DNA of 36,942 bases from JBGUXS01 sp045118155 (GCA_045118155.1 JBGUXS010000070.1:1-36942), one strand, 5' to 3'; positions 23,663 through 31,630 are shown, counted from the stretch's first letter. The notes: generated by a model from the letters alone, not told the origin. Made by a program: numbers and translations.

Positions 23663-24222
23663 GATAATCCTTGCGTCGGCGAAATAGATTTAACAATGTG
23701 TTGTTCTTGTAAAATAGAAAACAAACGATTTACCGTTTTAAAGGGGGATTCATTAAAAGATTGAACCGTGATATCGGCCTGAGCATATACTGGATAACAT
23801 TCGTGAATCAAACGTGTAATAGTGTCTTTGTTATCTTCAGAAGGAACCAAAGGCCGATGTGTTCGCCCTTGAGTTCTTTTGGAAATAACGGCGGTTTCTG
23901 CCTTTAGCCAAACAGAAATAGCATGCTTTTTTGCAACGGCTCGTGTTTTTTCGGAAAGGAAAGCCCCACCCCCAGAAGAAAGAACACACGGGGGACCTTT
24001 TAATAAACGCTCCATAATTTTTTCTTCCCCAACCCGAAAAGATGCTTCCCCATAACGGGCAAATAAATCGGAAATCGTAAAGCCAGTTGTGGCTTCTATT
24101 TCTTTATCGCTGTCCAAAAAAGGTAAAGATAGGCGCCGTGCAATAATACGCCCTAAAGATGTTTTACCAACACCCATCATGCCGACAAGTAAAATTGTTT
24201 TAGGTACTAATAATTCATACAT
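23659..24222 (-). CDS. aroK: Shikimate kinase
   Basis: 187 aa. Phosphorylates shikimate in the chorismate pathway, using ATP. Visible: Walker A LVGMMGVGKTSLGR, shikimate-binding Asp in FLDSDKEIE, GEASFRVGEE with its binding arginine, and the GGGAFLSEKTR loop. TQGRTHRPL holds the lid arginine. Size and motif order are standard. AGGA precedes the ATG. It follows atpC by 50 bp and is translationally coupled to the CorC gene. Confidence 0.95.
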   Translation of the reverse strand: MYELLVPKTILLVGMMGVGKTSLGRIIARRLSLPFLDSDKEIEATTGFTISDLFARYGEASFRVGEEKIMERLLKGPPCVLSSGGGAFLSEKTRAVAKKHAISVWLKAETAVISKRTQGRTHRPLVPSEDNKDTITRLIHECYPVYAQADITVQSFNESPFKTVNRLFSILQEQHIVKSISPTQGLS

Positions 24223-24272
24223 ATTCTTATCCTACTCTTTTTAAGAAAAGTTGTCCAGCTAATTTAGACTTT

Positions 24273-24686
24273 TCACTTGAAATAGGTAAGAATCTTTTTA
24301 AAAAACTCTGTTCGCACGGTTTCAAAAGGTATACCCGATTCCTTGTGGAGTGTTAGTTTTTTTTCTTCTAAGGTCAGTTGTTCTTGAATTTCCTCTAAAT
24401 TCACGTCTTCTTCTGCAATAGCCCAGGCCAAAACAGGACATAAATTACGCCTAACTTCACAAATCCCTTGAGAAATGAAAAACGTTTTTGTTTCCCCACT
24501 TGGCAAGGTCGCTTCCACTTTTCCCGCTTTTAAAGTGATAAAGCAGGGGGCACGATTTGGTAAAATTAGAATTTCCCCTGCAGCCGCCGGCAGTAAGACT
24601 TGTGTTACTTCTAAGGTGGTGATTTCCTCTATTGGTGAGATAATTCTTAATCGAATTAAACCGTTCTTGGGGGATTCTTCGGGCAT
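24273..24686 (-). CDS. atpC: ATP synthase F1 subunit epsilon
   Basis: 137 aa, standard length. Epsilon links the gamma rotor and regulates ATP hydrolysis. The N-terminal beta-sandwich is visible (LRIISPIEEITTLEVTQVLLPAAAGEILILPNRAP and the ISQGICEVR strand), followed by two C-terminal helices (about residues 88-137, EEDVNLEEIQEQLTLEEKKL). The ATG follows the atpD stop by 3 bp, so the two are co-translated. Confidence 0.93.
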   Translation of the reverse strand: MPEESPKNGLIRLRIISPIEEITTLEVTQVLLPAAAGEILILPNRAPCFITLKAGKVEATLPSGETKTFFISQGICEVRRNLCPVLAWAIAEEDVNLEEIQEQLTLEEKKLTLHKESGIPFETVRTEFFKKILTYFK

Positions 24687-24689
24687 TTG

Positions 24690-26123
24690 TTAGGCCTCTT
24701 TCTCTTGCAAAGTTTTTGCTTTTTTAAATGCATCTTCCAATGTCCCGATCATAAAGAAAGCATTTTCAGGTAAATCATCACAGGTGCCATCTAAAATTTT
24801 CTGGCATCCCGTGATTGTATCTTCCAAATCAACTGTGATGCCTGGATGGCCAGTAAAAACCTCAGCGACGGCGAAAGGTTGCGTCAGAAAACGTTGTAAT
24901 TTACGGGCGCGATTGACGGTCTTTTTGTCTTCAGCCGATAATTCATCCATCCCTAAAATGGCGATAATATCTTGCAAAGACTTATATTTTTGCAAAACCG
25001 CAACAACATCCCGGGCTGTGGTATAATGGGCTTCCCCAAGTAACGAGGGGGATAAAAGTCTAGAAGTTGATTCTAGGGGATCTACGGCTGGATAAAGTCC
25101 CTGTTCGGCAATTGTTCTAGACAGAACCGTGGTGGCATCTAGGTGTGAAAAAGTTGTGGCTGGGGCTGGATCTGTTAGATCATCAGCGGGGACATAGACC
25201 GCCTGAATAGAGGTAATAGATCCTTTCTTAGTAGAGGTAATCCGTTCTTGTAAGGACCCAATATCTGTGGCTAATGTTGGTTGATATCCTACCGCCGATG
25301 GCATCCGGCCTAGAAGAGATGAAACTTCTGCCCCAGCCTGCGTGAAACGGAAAATGTTATCTAAGAATAAAAGAACATCTTGTGAACAGACATCCCGGAA
25401 ATATTCTGCAACGGTTAAGCCCGTTAATGCTACCCTGGCCCTGGCGCCTGCGGATTCATTCATTTGCCCAAACACAAGGGTGGCTTTTGATTTCTTGCCT
25501 TTTAAGTCTATGACGCCACTGGCGATCATTTCTTTATACAGGTCACTCCCTTCACGAGATCTTTCCCCAACCCCTGTGAAAACAGAAAAACCCCCGTGCA
25601 TTTTGGCAATGTTATTAATTAATTCCATAATAATTAGGGTTTTCCCAACACCAGCCCCACCAAACAGGCCGATTTTTCCCCCTTTCGGGTAAGGACATAA
25701 CAAGTCAATAATTTTAATTCCTGTGACCAAAATATGTGTGCTTAAAGCTTGTTCTGTAAATTTTGGGGGTGCCTTGTGGATAGAAGCTTGATGTTTTGAT
25801 TGAATAGCCCCTAAACCGTCAATAGCATCCCCTGTGACATTCATCATCCGGCCTAAAGTTTCTTCCCCGACAGGGACGGTAATGGGGGCCCCTGTATTGT
25901 GGACAGTTTGCCCCCTTCTTAAACCATCTGTGTCTTTCATGGCTAGACACCTAACAGAATTGTCATCTAAAAGCTGTTCAACCTCTAGGGTTAAAGGAGT
26001 TCCATGATTATCTGTAATCAAGGCATCAAAAAGGGCCGGCATTGTCTGGGGAGAAAATTGAACATCAACAACTGATCCAGCAACCCGAACAATAACGCCC
26101 TCTTGTGTGGTGTTTTCGTGCAT
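24690..26123 (-). CDS. atpD: ATP synthase F1 subunit beta
   Basis: 477 aa, standard. Catalytic subunit of the F1 head. Walker A GGAGVGKTLIIMELI, the GERSREGSDLYKEM motif with catalytic Glu, Walker B VLLFLDNIFRFTQAG and ALLGR-equivalent SLLGRMPSAVGYQPTLATD are intact. Some conserved positions deviate from the common form (Ser for Thr in ERTRE; NESAGARARV for NEPPGARARV). The reading frame is complete. RBS AAAGGGA and a promoter sit just upstream, so atpD-atpC form a transcription unit that does not include atpA, atpG or atpH here. Confidence 0.96.
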   Translation of the reverse strand: MHENTTQEGVIVRVAGSVVDVQFSPQTMPALFDALITDNHGTPLTLEVEQLLDDNSVRCLAMKDTDGLRRGQTVHNTGAPITVPVGEETLGRMMNVTGDAIDGLGAIQSKHQASIHKAPPKFTEQALSTHILVTGIKIIDLLCPYPKGGKIGLFGGAGVGKTLIIMELINNIAKMHGGFSVFTGVGERSREGSDLYKEMIASGVIDLKGKKSKATLVFGQMNESAGARARVALTGLTVAEYFRDVCSQDVLLFLDNIFRFTQAGAEVSSLLGRMPSAVGYQPTLATDIGSLQERITSTKKGSITSIQAVYVPADDLTDPAPATTFSHLDATTVLSRTIAEQGLYPAVDPLESTSRLLSPSLLGEAHYTTARDVVAVLQKYKSLQDIIAILGMDELSAEDKKTVNRARKLQRFLTQPFAVAEVFTGHPGITVDLEDTITGCQKILDGTCDDLPENAFFMIGTLEDAFKKAKTLQEKEA

Positions 26124-26152
26124 ATATTTCCCTTTCGTTTTCTATAAGAAAA

Positions 26153-26181
26153 ATTTTACATGTTTTTTTGGGGGAAAGCAA
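26153..26181 (-). promoter_or_regulatory. Promoter of atpD-atpC
   Basis: On minus: TTGCTT (complement of 26176-26181), 17-bp spacer, TAAAAT (complement of 26153-26158), start near 26147 and 24 bp ahead of the ATG. The -35 is preceded by AC, as in the ferredoxin promoter. It lies directly after the rpmA terminator. Confidence 0.55.
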
Positions 26182-26186
26182 GTAAA

Positions 26187-26213
26187 AAAACTGCCCCTGA
26201 AAGAGGCAGTTTT
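26187..26213 (-). terminator. Terminator after rplU-rpmA
   Basis: The stem AAAACTGCC (26187-26195) and GGCAGTTTT (26205-26213) is perfect, 9-nt loop. On the minus strand a T7 run follows (complement of 26184-26190), ending the rpmA transcript 19 nt after its stop. Confidence 0.9.
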
Positions 26214-26231
26214 AATCTTTAAATAGGGTTA

Positions 26232-26486
26232 TTAATTTGCTTTAACGTTGACGTACGTTCTGTTTTTGAATCCCTTTTCAAAAGAAACAGTCCCGTCTTC
26301 CAAGGCAAATAAGGTATAATCCTTGGCTAATCCAACGTTTTCACCTGCATGGAAGGTCGTCCCCCGTTGACGCACCAAAATATTCCCAGCACAGACCTTT
26401 TGTCCGCCAGATTTCTTTAATCCAAGGCGTTTCCCAATAGAATCGCGCCCGTTAGAGGTACTACCACCTGATTTTTTATGTGCCAT
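26232..26486 (-). CDS. rpmA: 50S ribosomal protein L27
   Basis: 84 aa. L27 sits at the peptidyl-transferase centre. It begins MAHKKSGGSTSNGRDSIGKRLGLKKSGGQKV, the family head whose N-terminal residues reach the tRNA acceptor ends, and continues with VRQRGTTFHAGENVGLAKDYTLFAL. Length and order match E. coli (85 aa). It lies 15 bp after rplU, the standard pair. Confidence 0.97.
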   Translation of the reverse strand: MAHKKSGGSTSNGRDSIGKRLGLKKSGGQKVCAGNILVRQRGTTFHAGENVGLAKDYTLFALEDGTVSFEKGFKNRTYVNVKAN

Positions 26487-26501
26487 ACTTTTCTCCTTGT
26501 C

Positions 26502-26801
26502 TTACTTATTAATAGCCGTAATTTTGACAACGGTTAAATCTTGTTTATGCCCATTTTTCCGTTTGTAGCCATGACGCCGGATTTTTTTGAAAACAATTAC
26601 CTTTTCTCCACGGGCCTGTTTGACGATTTCCCCATTTACAGAGGCCCCTTTGACAAATGGCGTGCCGACATCAGTGTCCACCATCAAAATATCTTTAAAA
26701 ACAACAGAAGAACCAACTTCCCCTTCTAATTTTTCAACAATAATGATGGAATCCTTTTGAACTTTGTATTGTTTTCCACCGGTTTTTAAAACTGCAAACA
26801 T
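26502..26801 (-). CDS. rplU: 50S ribosomal protein L21
   Basis: 99 aa from the ATG at 26801, with AAAAGGAC upstream; a longer in-frame start lies 24 bp earlier and would overlap the ribosome-binding site. The family start MFAVLKTGGKQYKVQKDS is clear, and IVFKKIRRHGYKRKNGHKQ supplies the rRNA-binding tract near the end. E. coli L21 is 103 aa. Promoter and terminator flank rplU-rpmA, so this is a closed two-gene operon. Confidence 0.97.
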   Translation of the reverse strand: MFAVLKTGGKQYKVQKDSIIIVEKLEGEVGSSVVFKDILMVDTDVGTPFVKGASVNGEIVKQARGEKVIVFKKIRRHGYKRKNGHKQDLTVVKITAINK

Positions 26802-26837
26802 AGTATCCGTCCTTTTAAGTTTCACAAATGAATTCTA

Positions 26838-26866
26838 TTTATACAGGAAAAAAATGCCATTGTCAA
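26838..26866 (-). promoter_or_regulatory. Promoter of rplU-rpmA
   Basis: On minus: TTGACA (complement of 26861-26866), 17-bp spacer, TATAAA (complement of 26838-26843). Near consensus, as expected for a ribosomal protein operon. Start expected near 26831. Confidence 0.8.
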
Positions 26867-26927
26867 TAAAAAAACTAAAAAAGAGTAAAAATTTATTTAG
26901 AAACTTTCTAAAAAATACAATTATTAG

Positions 26928-26956
26928 TTGAAAATATGATTTTTATTTTGTATAAC
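26928..26956 (+). promoter_or_regulatory. Promoter of the 63-aa orphan gene
   Basis: TTGAAA (26928-26933), 17-bp spacer, TATAAC (26951-26956), with a start expected near 26963. AAGGGGG at 26971-26977 precedes the ATG at 26982 by 4 nt. Confidence 0.6.
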
Positions 26957-26981
26957 CAGTACATCTTTAAAAGGGGGAAAT

Positions 26982-27173
26982 ATGGCTAAAAAACAAGATA
27001 AAGTTGATGATAAGAATATATTTAAATTAGTTGATTCTGATGTTTATATGTGTTTTTTTGAATTTTTAGAACGTTTTTCATCTCTTTATGAACAACGGCT
27101 TAAAAGCGAAGAAAAAAGTCCTATTCCAGAAACAATTATCATTGACAATGCGACAGGTAAAATTATTCTTTAG
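26982..27173 (+). CDS. Small hypothetical protein
   Basis: 63 aa, family not recognised. A lysine/aspartate-rich start (MAKKQDKVDDKNIFKL) leads to a hydrophobic-aromatic helix (YMCFFEFLERFSSLYEQRL, about residues 22-40) and an isoleucine-rich end (ETIIIDNATGKIIL). No signal peptide. It has its own promoter and a strong ribosome-binding site, which argues for real expression. It stands alone between divergent rplU and convergent accC, overlapping accC's end by 11 bp. It could be a regulator or small binding partner, but nothing in the sequence says which. Confidence 0.65.
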   Translation: MAKKQDKVDDKNIFKLVDSDVYMCFFEFLERFSSLYEQRLKSEEKSPIPETIIIDNATGKIIL

Positions 27174-28506
27174 AGCTTAAAAAACGTTCTAGCCAATGAA
27201 TATCATAAGCCCCATCAATAAATTCAGGGTTCTCAATGATCTTTTGGTGCAGAGGGATTGTCGTTTGAATGCCTTCAATCACAAATTCTTCCAAAGCCCG
27301 TTTTAGACGCATCAAAAGGGCGTTTCGTGTTGTCCCAGATACAATTAACTTGGCCACTAATGAATCATAATATGGGGGGACAACCGCCCCTGCATACATA
27401 CCAGAATCTACCCGAACAGAAAGTCCCCCAGGAACGTGCCAAGCCCCAATTTTACCAGAGCTGGGGATGAACGTTTTTGGATTTTCAGCATTAATCCGGC
27501 ATTCCATCGCACAACCTGTGATATGGATATCGTCTTGTGTATATCCCAAGGCAGCCCCCCCAGCTAAGCGAATTTGTTCCCGGACTAAGTCAATCCCAGT
27601 AACACTTTCGGTAACAGGATGTTCCACTTGAAGACGGGTATTCATTTCTAGGAAATAAAATTGCCCTTGTTCATATAAAAATTCTATGGTGCCAATATTG
27701 GTATAGCCAAGACGTTTCATTGCTTGAACTGCTAAATCCCCCAAATACGCCCGTTGTTCTGGATTTAAAGCCGGTGACGGGCTTTCTTCTAAGATCTTTT
27801 GATGTTGACGTTGAATGGAACAATCACGTTCCCCAAGGTGGACAACGGCCCCATGATTATCTGCCAAAATTTGAATTTCAATATGGCGTGGATTTTTAAG
27901 ATATTTTTCTAAAAAAACATCGGCATTATTAAAGATACGTTTGGCTTCCTTTGTTGCTTCGGCAAAAGCCCCAGGGATTTCTTCGGCAGAATGGGCAATT
28001 TTCATCCCCTTTCCCCCCCCGCCAGCCGACGGTTTGAAAATCACGGGATAGCCGATAGAATTGGCTAAACTAATGGCTTCTTCCGCTGATGTTAAAGCCC
28101 CTTCTGAGCCTGGAAGAAGGGGTAAACCTATTTCTTTGGCAATGTGTTTAGCTTGAATTTTATCCCCAAGTTTCCGAATCATCTCAGGACTAGGGCCGAT
28201 AAAAACAAGGCCATGGGCTTGAACCATTTCGGCAAAATCTGCATTTTCTGAAAGAAAACCGTATCCTGGATGGATAGCATCTGCCCCAGTCAGCAAGGCC
28301 GCTGAAATGATGGCAGCTTTATTTAAGTAAGAATCTTGTGCTGCGTTAGGACCAATACAAATGGCTTCGTCAGCTAGTTTAACATGCATGGCATTAGCAT
28401 CTACCATAGAATGAACCGCCACCGTTTTAATGCCCATTTCCCGGCATGCTCGGTGTACACGAATGGCAATTTCTCCACGATTTGCGATTAAAACTTTTTC
28501 AAACAT
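27163..28506 (-). CDS. accC: Acetyl-CoA carboxylase, biotin carboxylase subunit
   Basis: 447 aa (E. coli 449). Carboxylates biotin on AccB with bicarbonate and ATP, the first half of malonyl-CoA synthesis. ATP-grasp landmarks: LIANRGEIAIRVHRACREMGI at the start, FKPSAGGGGKGMKIAH glycine loop, EKYLKNPRHIEIQILAD, GERDCSIQRQHQK, and FLEMNTRLQVEHPVTE with the catalytic and metal-binding residues. The ATG overlaps the accB stop by one base (TAATG). Confidence 0.98.
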   Translation of the reverse strand: MFEKVLIANRGEIAIRVHRACREMGIKTVAVHSMVDANAMHVKLADEAICIGPNAAQDSYLNKAAIISAALLTGADAIHPGYGFLSENADFAEMVQAHGLVFIGPSPEMIRKLGDKIQAKHIAKEIGLPLLPGSEGALTSAEEAISLANSIGYPVIFKPSAGGGGKGMKIAHSAEEIPGAFAEATKEAKRIFNNADVFLEKYLKNPRHIEIQILADNHGAVVHLGERDCSIQRQHQKILEESPSPALNPEQRAYLGDLAVQAMKRLGYTNIGTIEFLYEQGQFYFLEMNTRLQVEHPVTESVTGIDLVREQIRLAGGAALGYTQDDIHITGCAMECRINAENPKTFIPSSGKIGAWHVPGGLSVRVDSGMYAGAVVPPYYDSLVAKLIVSGTTRNALLMRLKRALEEFVIEGIQTTIPLHQKIIENPEFIDGAYDIHWLERFLSSKE

Positions 28507-28931
28507 TATTCAACTTCAAACAAAGGTTGTCCATATTCAACAGGTTGCCCGTTTTCTACCAAAACAGCCACCACTTTCCCAGCAAGTTCCGCCTTAACAG
28601 GATTGAATGTTTTCATGGCTTCAATCAAACAAACAGTTTTGCCGGCTTCTAAGGTATCCCCCACCTGAACAAAGGGGGAAAGACCTGTTTCCTTCGCCAA
28701 GTAGACAATTCCCACTAAGGGTGAGGTGATATAACGCTTTTCTTTAACCTTTTCTTCTGATTTATCAGGTAAAATCACTTCCTCTTTTTTAGGAGGAGGT
28801 GGGGGAAGATCTGCCCCTTTTTTGACCAAACGGATATGAAGATTATCATATTGATAGTCCAATTCCTTAAGGGTTTGTTCTTCCATTAAGGCAGATAATT
28901 CTTCAATTATTTTTTTATGTTCTGTATTCAT
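28506..28931 (-). CDS. accB: Acetyl-CoA carboxylase, biotin carboxyl carrier protein
   Basis: 141 aa (E. coli 156). The N-terminal 50 residues form the helical interaction part; a linker with PPPPPK follows, and the C-terminal 80 residues are the biotinyl domain. The biotinylated Lys lies in LIEAMKTFNPVKAE; the usual Met or Val after Lys is Thr here. The protein shuttles carboxyl groups between AccC and the carboxyltransferase. The ribosome-binding site is weak. Translational coupling to accC is evident from the TAATG junction. Confidence 0.96.
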   Translation of the reverse strand: MNTEHKKIIEELSALMEEQTLKELDYQYDNLHIRLVKKGADLPPPPPKKEEVILPDKSEEKVKEKRYITSPLVGIVYLAKETGLSPFVQVGDTLEAGKTVCLIEAMKTFNPVKAELAGKVVAVLVENGQPVEYGQPLFEVE

Positions 28932-29001
28932 TATAAGCTCACTTTTTTATCAAATTTCCAGTATTTTACGCCCATTTCTTTAAAAAAGCAAGCAAAAAGA
29001 C

Positions 29002-29029
29002 TTGCAAAAAAAAAATAACATGCTATCTT
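29002..29029 (+). promoter_or_regulatory. Promoter and 5' hairpin of greA
   Basis: TTGCAA (29002-29007), 16-bp spacer, TATCTT (29024-29029), start near 29036. The transcript would begin almost directly with a 7-bp GC-rich hairpin (CCACGAG 29041-29047 with CTCGTGG 29053-29059), ahead of AAAAGGAGG at 29071-29079. The hairpin may stabilise the mRNA. Confidence 0.55.
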
Positions 29030-29084
29030 AACACGTACGGCCACGAGGTTTTCTCGTGGAATTATTTTTGAAAAGGAGGCTCTT

Positions 29085-29561
29085 ATGGAAGAAAAAGTTC
29101 CAATGACACAGCAAGGATATCTTAGAATGCAAGAGGAATTGAAAAAACTTAAATTCCAAGATAGACCTTCTATTTTGGCGGCTATTGAAGAAGCCCGTGG
29201 GCATGGGGATTTATCAGAAAATGCGGAATATCACGCGGCCCGTGAACAGCAAAGTTTTACAGAAGGGCGTATTTTAGAATTGGAAAATGCCTTGTCCCGT
29301 GCGCAGGTGATTGATACCAAGACATTAAGTGGAAACAAAGTTCTTTTTGGGGCAACCGTTAATGTGTCGGATTTGGATACATTTGAAAAACATACTTACC
29401 AAGTGGTTGGCCCTTATGAAGCTAATTTGGAAGCAGGGCGCTTATCCAATCAGTCGCCACTGGCAAAAGCTTTAATCGGGAAAAGTCTTGGGGATATTGT
29501 GGAAGTGGATACCCCAAAAGGGACGAAATCCTATGAAATTTTAACGATTGACTTTGTGTAA
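29085..29561 (+). CDS. greA: Transcription elongation factor GreA
   Basis: 158 aa, the E. coli length. GreA rescues backtracked RNA polymerase by stimulating cleavage of the RNA 3' end through its coiled coil. The N-terminal coiled coil (about 1-75) includes LKKLKFQDRPSILAAIEEARGHGDLSENAEYHAAREQ with the two acidic tip residues (Asp in GDLSEN). The C-terminal FKBP-like domain follows (FGATVNVSD, SPLAKALIGKSLGDIVEV). AAAAGGAGG precedes the ATG at short spacing. trxB starts immediately after the stop codon. Confidence 0.97.
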   Translation: MEEKVPMTQQGYLRMQEELKKLKFQDRPSILAAIEEARGHGDLSENAEYHAAREQQSFTEGRILELENALSRAQVIDTKTLSGNKVLFGATVNVSDLDTFEKHTYQVVGPYEANLEAGRLSNQSPLAKALIGKSLGDIVEVDTPKGTKSYEILTIDFV

Positions 29562-30470
29562 ATGACGAAAAAAGTCCTTGTTGTTGGGGCAGGCCCTGCG
29601 GGATATACAGCCGCTTTGTACGCAAGTCGTGCAGGATTTGAAACAACTTTGATAACGGGAACATCGGTCGGTGGACAGTTGATGTTAACGCATATGATTG
29701 AAAATTACCCAGGAGTTCCAACCATTTCTGGCATGGAGTTGATGGATCGTTTTCAACATCAAGTTGAAGAAGCGGGTGTCTATATTGTTCACGATGTTAT
29801 AGAACAGGTTGATTTTACCACATATCCTTTTGAATTGATAGGAGAACATCTTTTTAAAGCAGAAGCGGTTATTTTAGCCTCTGGTTCTGTCCCAAAATGG
29901 TTAAATATTCCTGGTGAAGAAAAGTTTAAAGGAAAGGGAATTGGTATTTGTGCTATTTGTGATGGATTTTTTTATCGTCAAAAAGAAGTGGCCGTGATTG
30001 GGGGAGGGAACACGGCTCTTTATGAAGCCCTTTATTTAGCCGAAACATCATCAAAAGTTTTCTTGATTTATCCAACAGAAAATTTGCAAGGAGAAGAAGG
30101 CTTAAAAAAAGCTGTTCAACAAAATTCAAAAATAGAATTAAAACCTTTTTGTCAAGCACTAGCGTTTGAGGGCGAGCAAGTATTAACAGGGGTAAAGCTA
30201 AAAAACATACAAACAGATCAAGAAGAGTTCCTGCCTGTTTCGGGGGTGTTTGTTGCTATTGGCTCTGTCCCAAATACGGATTTTCTAAAAGGAAAACTTG
30301 CTTTAACTCACAACGGTTTTATCCAAACAGATAAGCAGACCATGGCAACATCTGTTCCAGGGGTATTTGCGTGCGGAGATGTGCAGGAACCCACTTATCG
30401 CCAAGCTATTATTGCAGCTGGTAGTGGTTGTATTGCGGCCTTAAGTGCAGAAAAATACCTTAAAGGGTAA
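29562..30470 (+). CDS. trxB: Thioredoxin reductase
   Basis: 302 aa (E. coli 321). FAD flavoprotein that passes electrons from NADPH to thioredoxin. The N-terminal FAD fold is clear: VLVVGAGPAGYTAALYASRAG; the redox pair is Cys130 and Cys133 in GICAICDGFFY; the NADPH fold GGGNTALYEALYLAE follows; and GVFACGDVQEPTYRQAIIAAGSGCIAAL closes the FAD site. The ATG abuts the greA stop with no ribosome-binding gap, so translation is coupled. Its 3' end overlaps the convergent kdsB by 11 bp. Confidence 0.95.
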   Translation: MTKKVLVVGAGPAGYTAALYASRAGFETTLITGTSVGGQLMLTHMIENYPGVPTISGMELMDRFQHQVEEAGVYIVHDVIEQVDFTTYPFELIGEHLFKAEAVILASGSVPKWLNIPGEEKFKGKGIGICAICDGFFYRQKEVAVIGGGNTALYEALYLAETSSKVFLIYPTENLQGEEGLKKAVQQNSKIELKPFCQALAFEGEQVLTGVKLKNIQTDQEEFLPVSGVFVAIGSVPNTDFLKGKLALTHNGFIQTDKQTMATSVPGVFACGDVQEPTYRQAIIAAGSGCIAALSAEKYLKG

Positions 30471-31236
30471 AGAATTTTTCTGCCAGAGTTAGTTCTTCCG
30501 GGGTGTTAATGTCGGCAGGGGCTGCTTCCACTAACTTTACCGATGGGACAATTAACGCATAAACAGACATCCCGTTTTCAAGGGCCCTGAGTTGTTCCAA
30601 TTTTTCGGTTTCTTCCAAAATGCCAACGGGGAGATCAACAAACTTCTTTAACGCCGTACGTTTATACACATAAATCCCAATATGCCAATAAGCAAAATCT
30701 TTATCTGGGACATTGTCCCGATTAAAGGGAACGCATGACCGGGAAAAATACAGGGCGCGCCCAAAGGATTCACCAGATTTTAAACCCATAGCGATTTTAA
30801 CATAATTGGGATTGGCAAGCAGGTTTTTTTCTGTAATTTTAATTCCCACCGTGGCAATATCTGCCCCCGTTTGTTGTAACATATTGACCAGTTCAGTGTT
30901 TAGTTTTGGATCAACATTTAGGCCATCCCCTTGGAAGTTGACAACGGTATCGTAACGTGATCCTGTCGGGTCAATGACATCTAGGGCCGCCGCAATTCTG
31001 TCCGTTCCTGATGGTAAAGCTGGGTCCGTTAAAACACATTTGGCCCCAAATATTTGCCCGATATCCACAATTTCCTGATCGCCAGAAGCAATGTAGACAT
31101 CTTCTTTGGGATGACATTGAATAGCATGTTCCCAAACGTGTTGAATAAGGGGTTTCCCATTGATTTTAACAAGGGGTTTATTTGGTAGACGTGTTGATTT
31201 TAAACGGGTTGGAATTAAAACGGCGGTATTAGACAT
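30460..31236 (-). CDS. kdsB: 3-deoxy-manno-octulosonate cytidylyltransferase
   Basis: 258 aa (E. coli 248). Activates Kdo to CMP-Kdo for lipid A inner core synthesis. Family landmarks: VLIPTRLKSTRLPNKPLVKINGKPLIQHVWEHA at the start, TGTDRIAA-like SGTDRIAAAL, the NFQGDGLNVDP active loop and HIGIYVYKR further on. In most kdsB the loop reads NVQGDEP; here it is FQGDGLNVD, a mild deviation. Start ATG sits inside the HIT gene end with GGAG upstream. It implies LPS carrying Kdo. Confidence 0.94.
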   Translation of the reverse strand: MSNTAVLIPTRLKSTRLPNKPLVKINGKPLIQHVWEHAIQCHPKEDVYIASGDQEIVDIGQIFGAKCVLTDPALPSGTDRIAAALDVIDPTGSRYDTVVNFQGDGLNVDPKLNTELVNMLQQTGADIATVGIKITEKNLLANPNYVKIAMGLKSGESFGRALYFSRSCVPFNRDNVPDKDFAYWHIGIYVYKRTALKKFVDLPVGILEETEKLEQLRALENGMSVYALIVPSVKLVEAAPADINTPEELTLAEKFFTL

Positions 31237-31630
31237 GCAAAAGCTCCTTTTTTATTTTTTCAATAACAATTTGTTTTTCCTTAGGTTCATAAGGGGTTCC
31301 TTTGGTGCCCCAAACGGTACCGGGCCAGACAGGATCCCCCTTAAATCGTCCGATGATATGCACATGCAGTTGCGGGGTCATGTTCCCGATCATGGCGACA
31401 TTTGTCTGATCAGGGGTAAATAGTGTGTTGATGGCCTGTTCGGCTTGCTCTATTTCCTGCATTAATGTCAAGCGTTCTTCGGTTGTTAAATCCAGCATAT
31501 TACGGACATTTTCTTTGCGGGGAACTAGAAAGATCCAAGGGTAATCTTTGTTATCTTCCAATAAAACCCGGCAAAAAGGCAAATCACAAATAAAATCTTT
31601 TTTTTGTAAAGCAGGATGTAATGTGAACAT
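31229..31630 (-). CDS. HIT domain-containing protein
   Basis: 133 aa. HIT proteins are nucleotide-binding hydrolases or transferases; this one is of the alphaproteobacterial type with TPQLHVHIIGRFKGDPVWPGTVWG. The catalytic HxHxH appears as Gln-Leu-His-Val-His, with Gln replacing the first His, which seems normal for that subfamily. Its exact substrate is unknown. The ATG overlaps the HAD gene stop by one base (TAATG), and its own end overlaps the kdsB ATG by 8 bp, so HAD-HIT-kdsB is one operon. Confidence 0.88.
   Translation of the reverse strand: MFTLHPALQKKDFICDLPFCRVLLEDNKDYPWIFLVPRKENVRNMLDLTTEERLTLMQEIEQAEQAINTLFTPDQTNVAMIGNMTPQLHVHIIGRFKGDPVWPGTVWGTKGTPYEPKEKQIVIEKIKKELLHV

Noticed and set aside
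24273..26123. Sodium-type N-ATPase operon, which also starts with atpD-atpC
   Set aside because: AtpC is followed by aroK, not atpQ or atpR, and the beta sequence (for example GYQPTLATD, PADDLTDPAPATTF) reads as a canonical F-type subunit.
30460..31236. KdsB as a possible other sugar cytidylyltransferase because its loop is NFQGDGLNVDP
   Set aside because: The start, the SGTDRIAAAL segment and the overall length fit KdsB better than NeuA-type enzymes.
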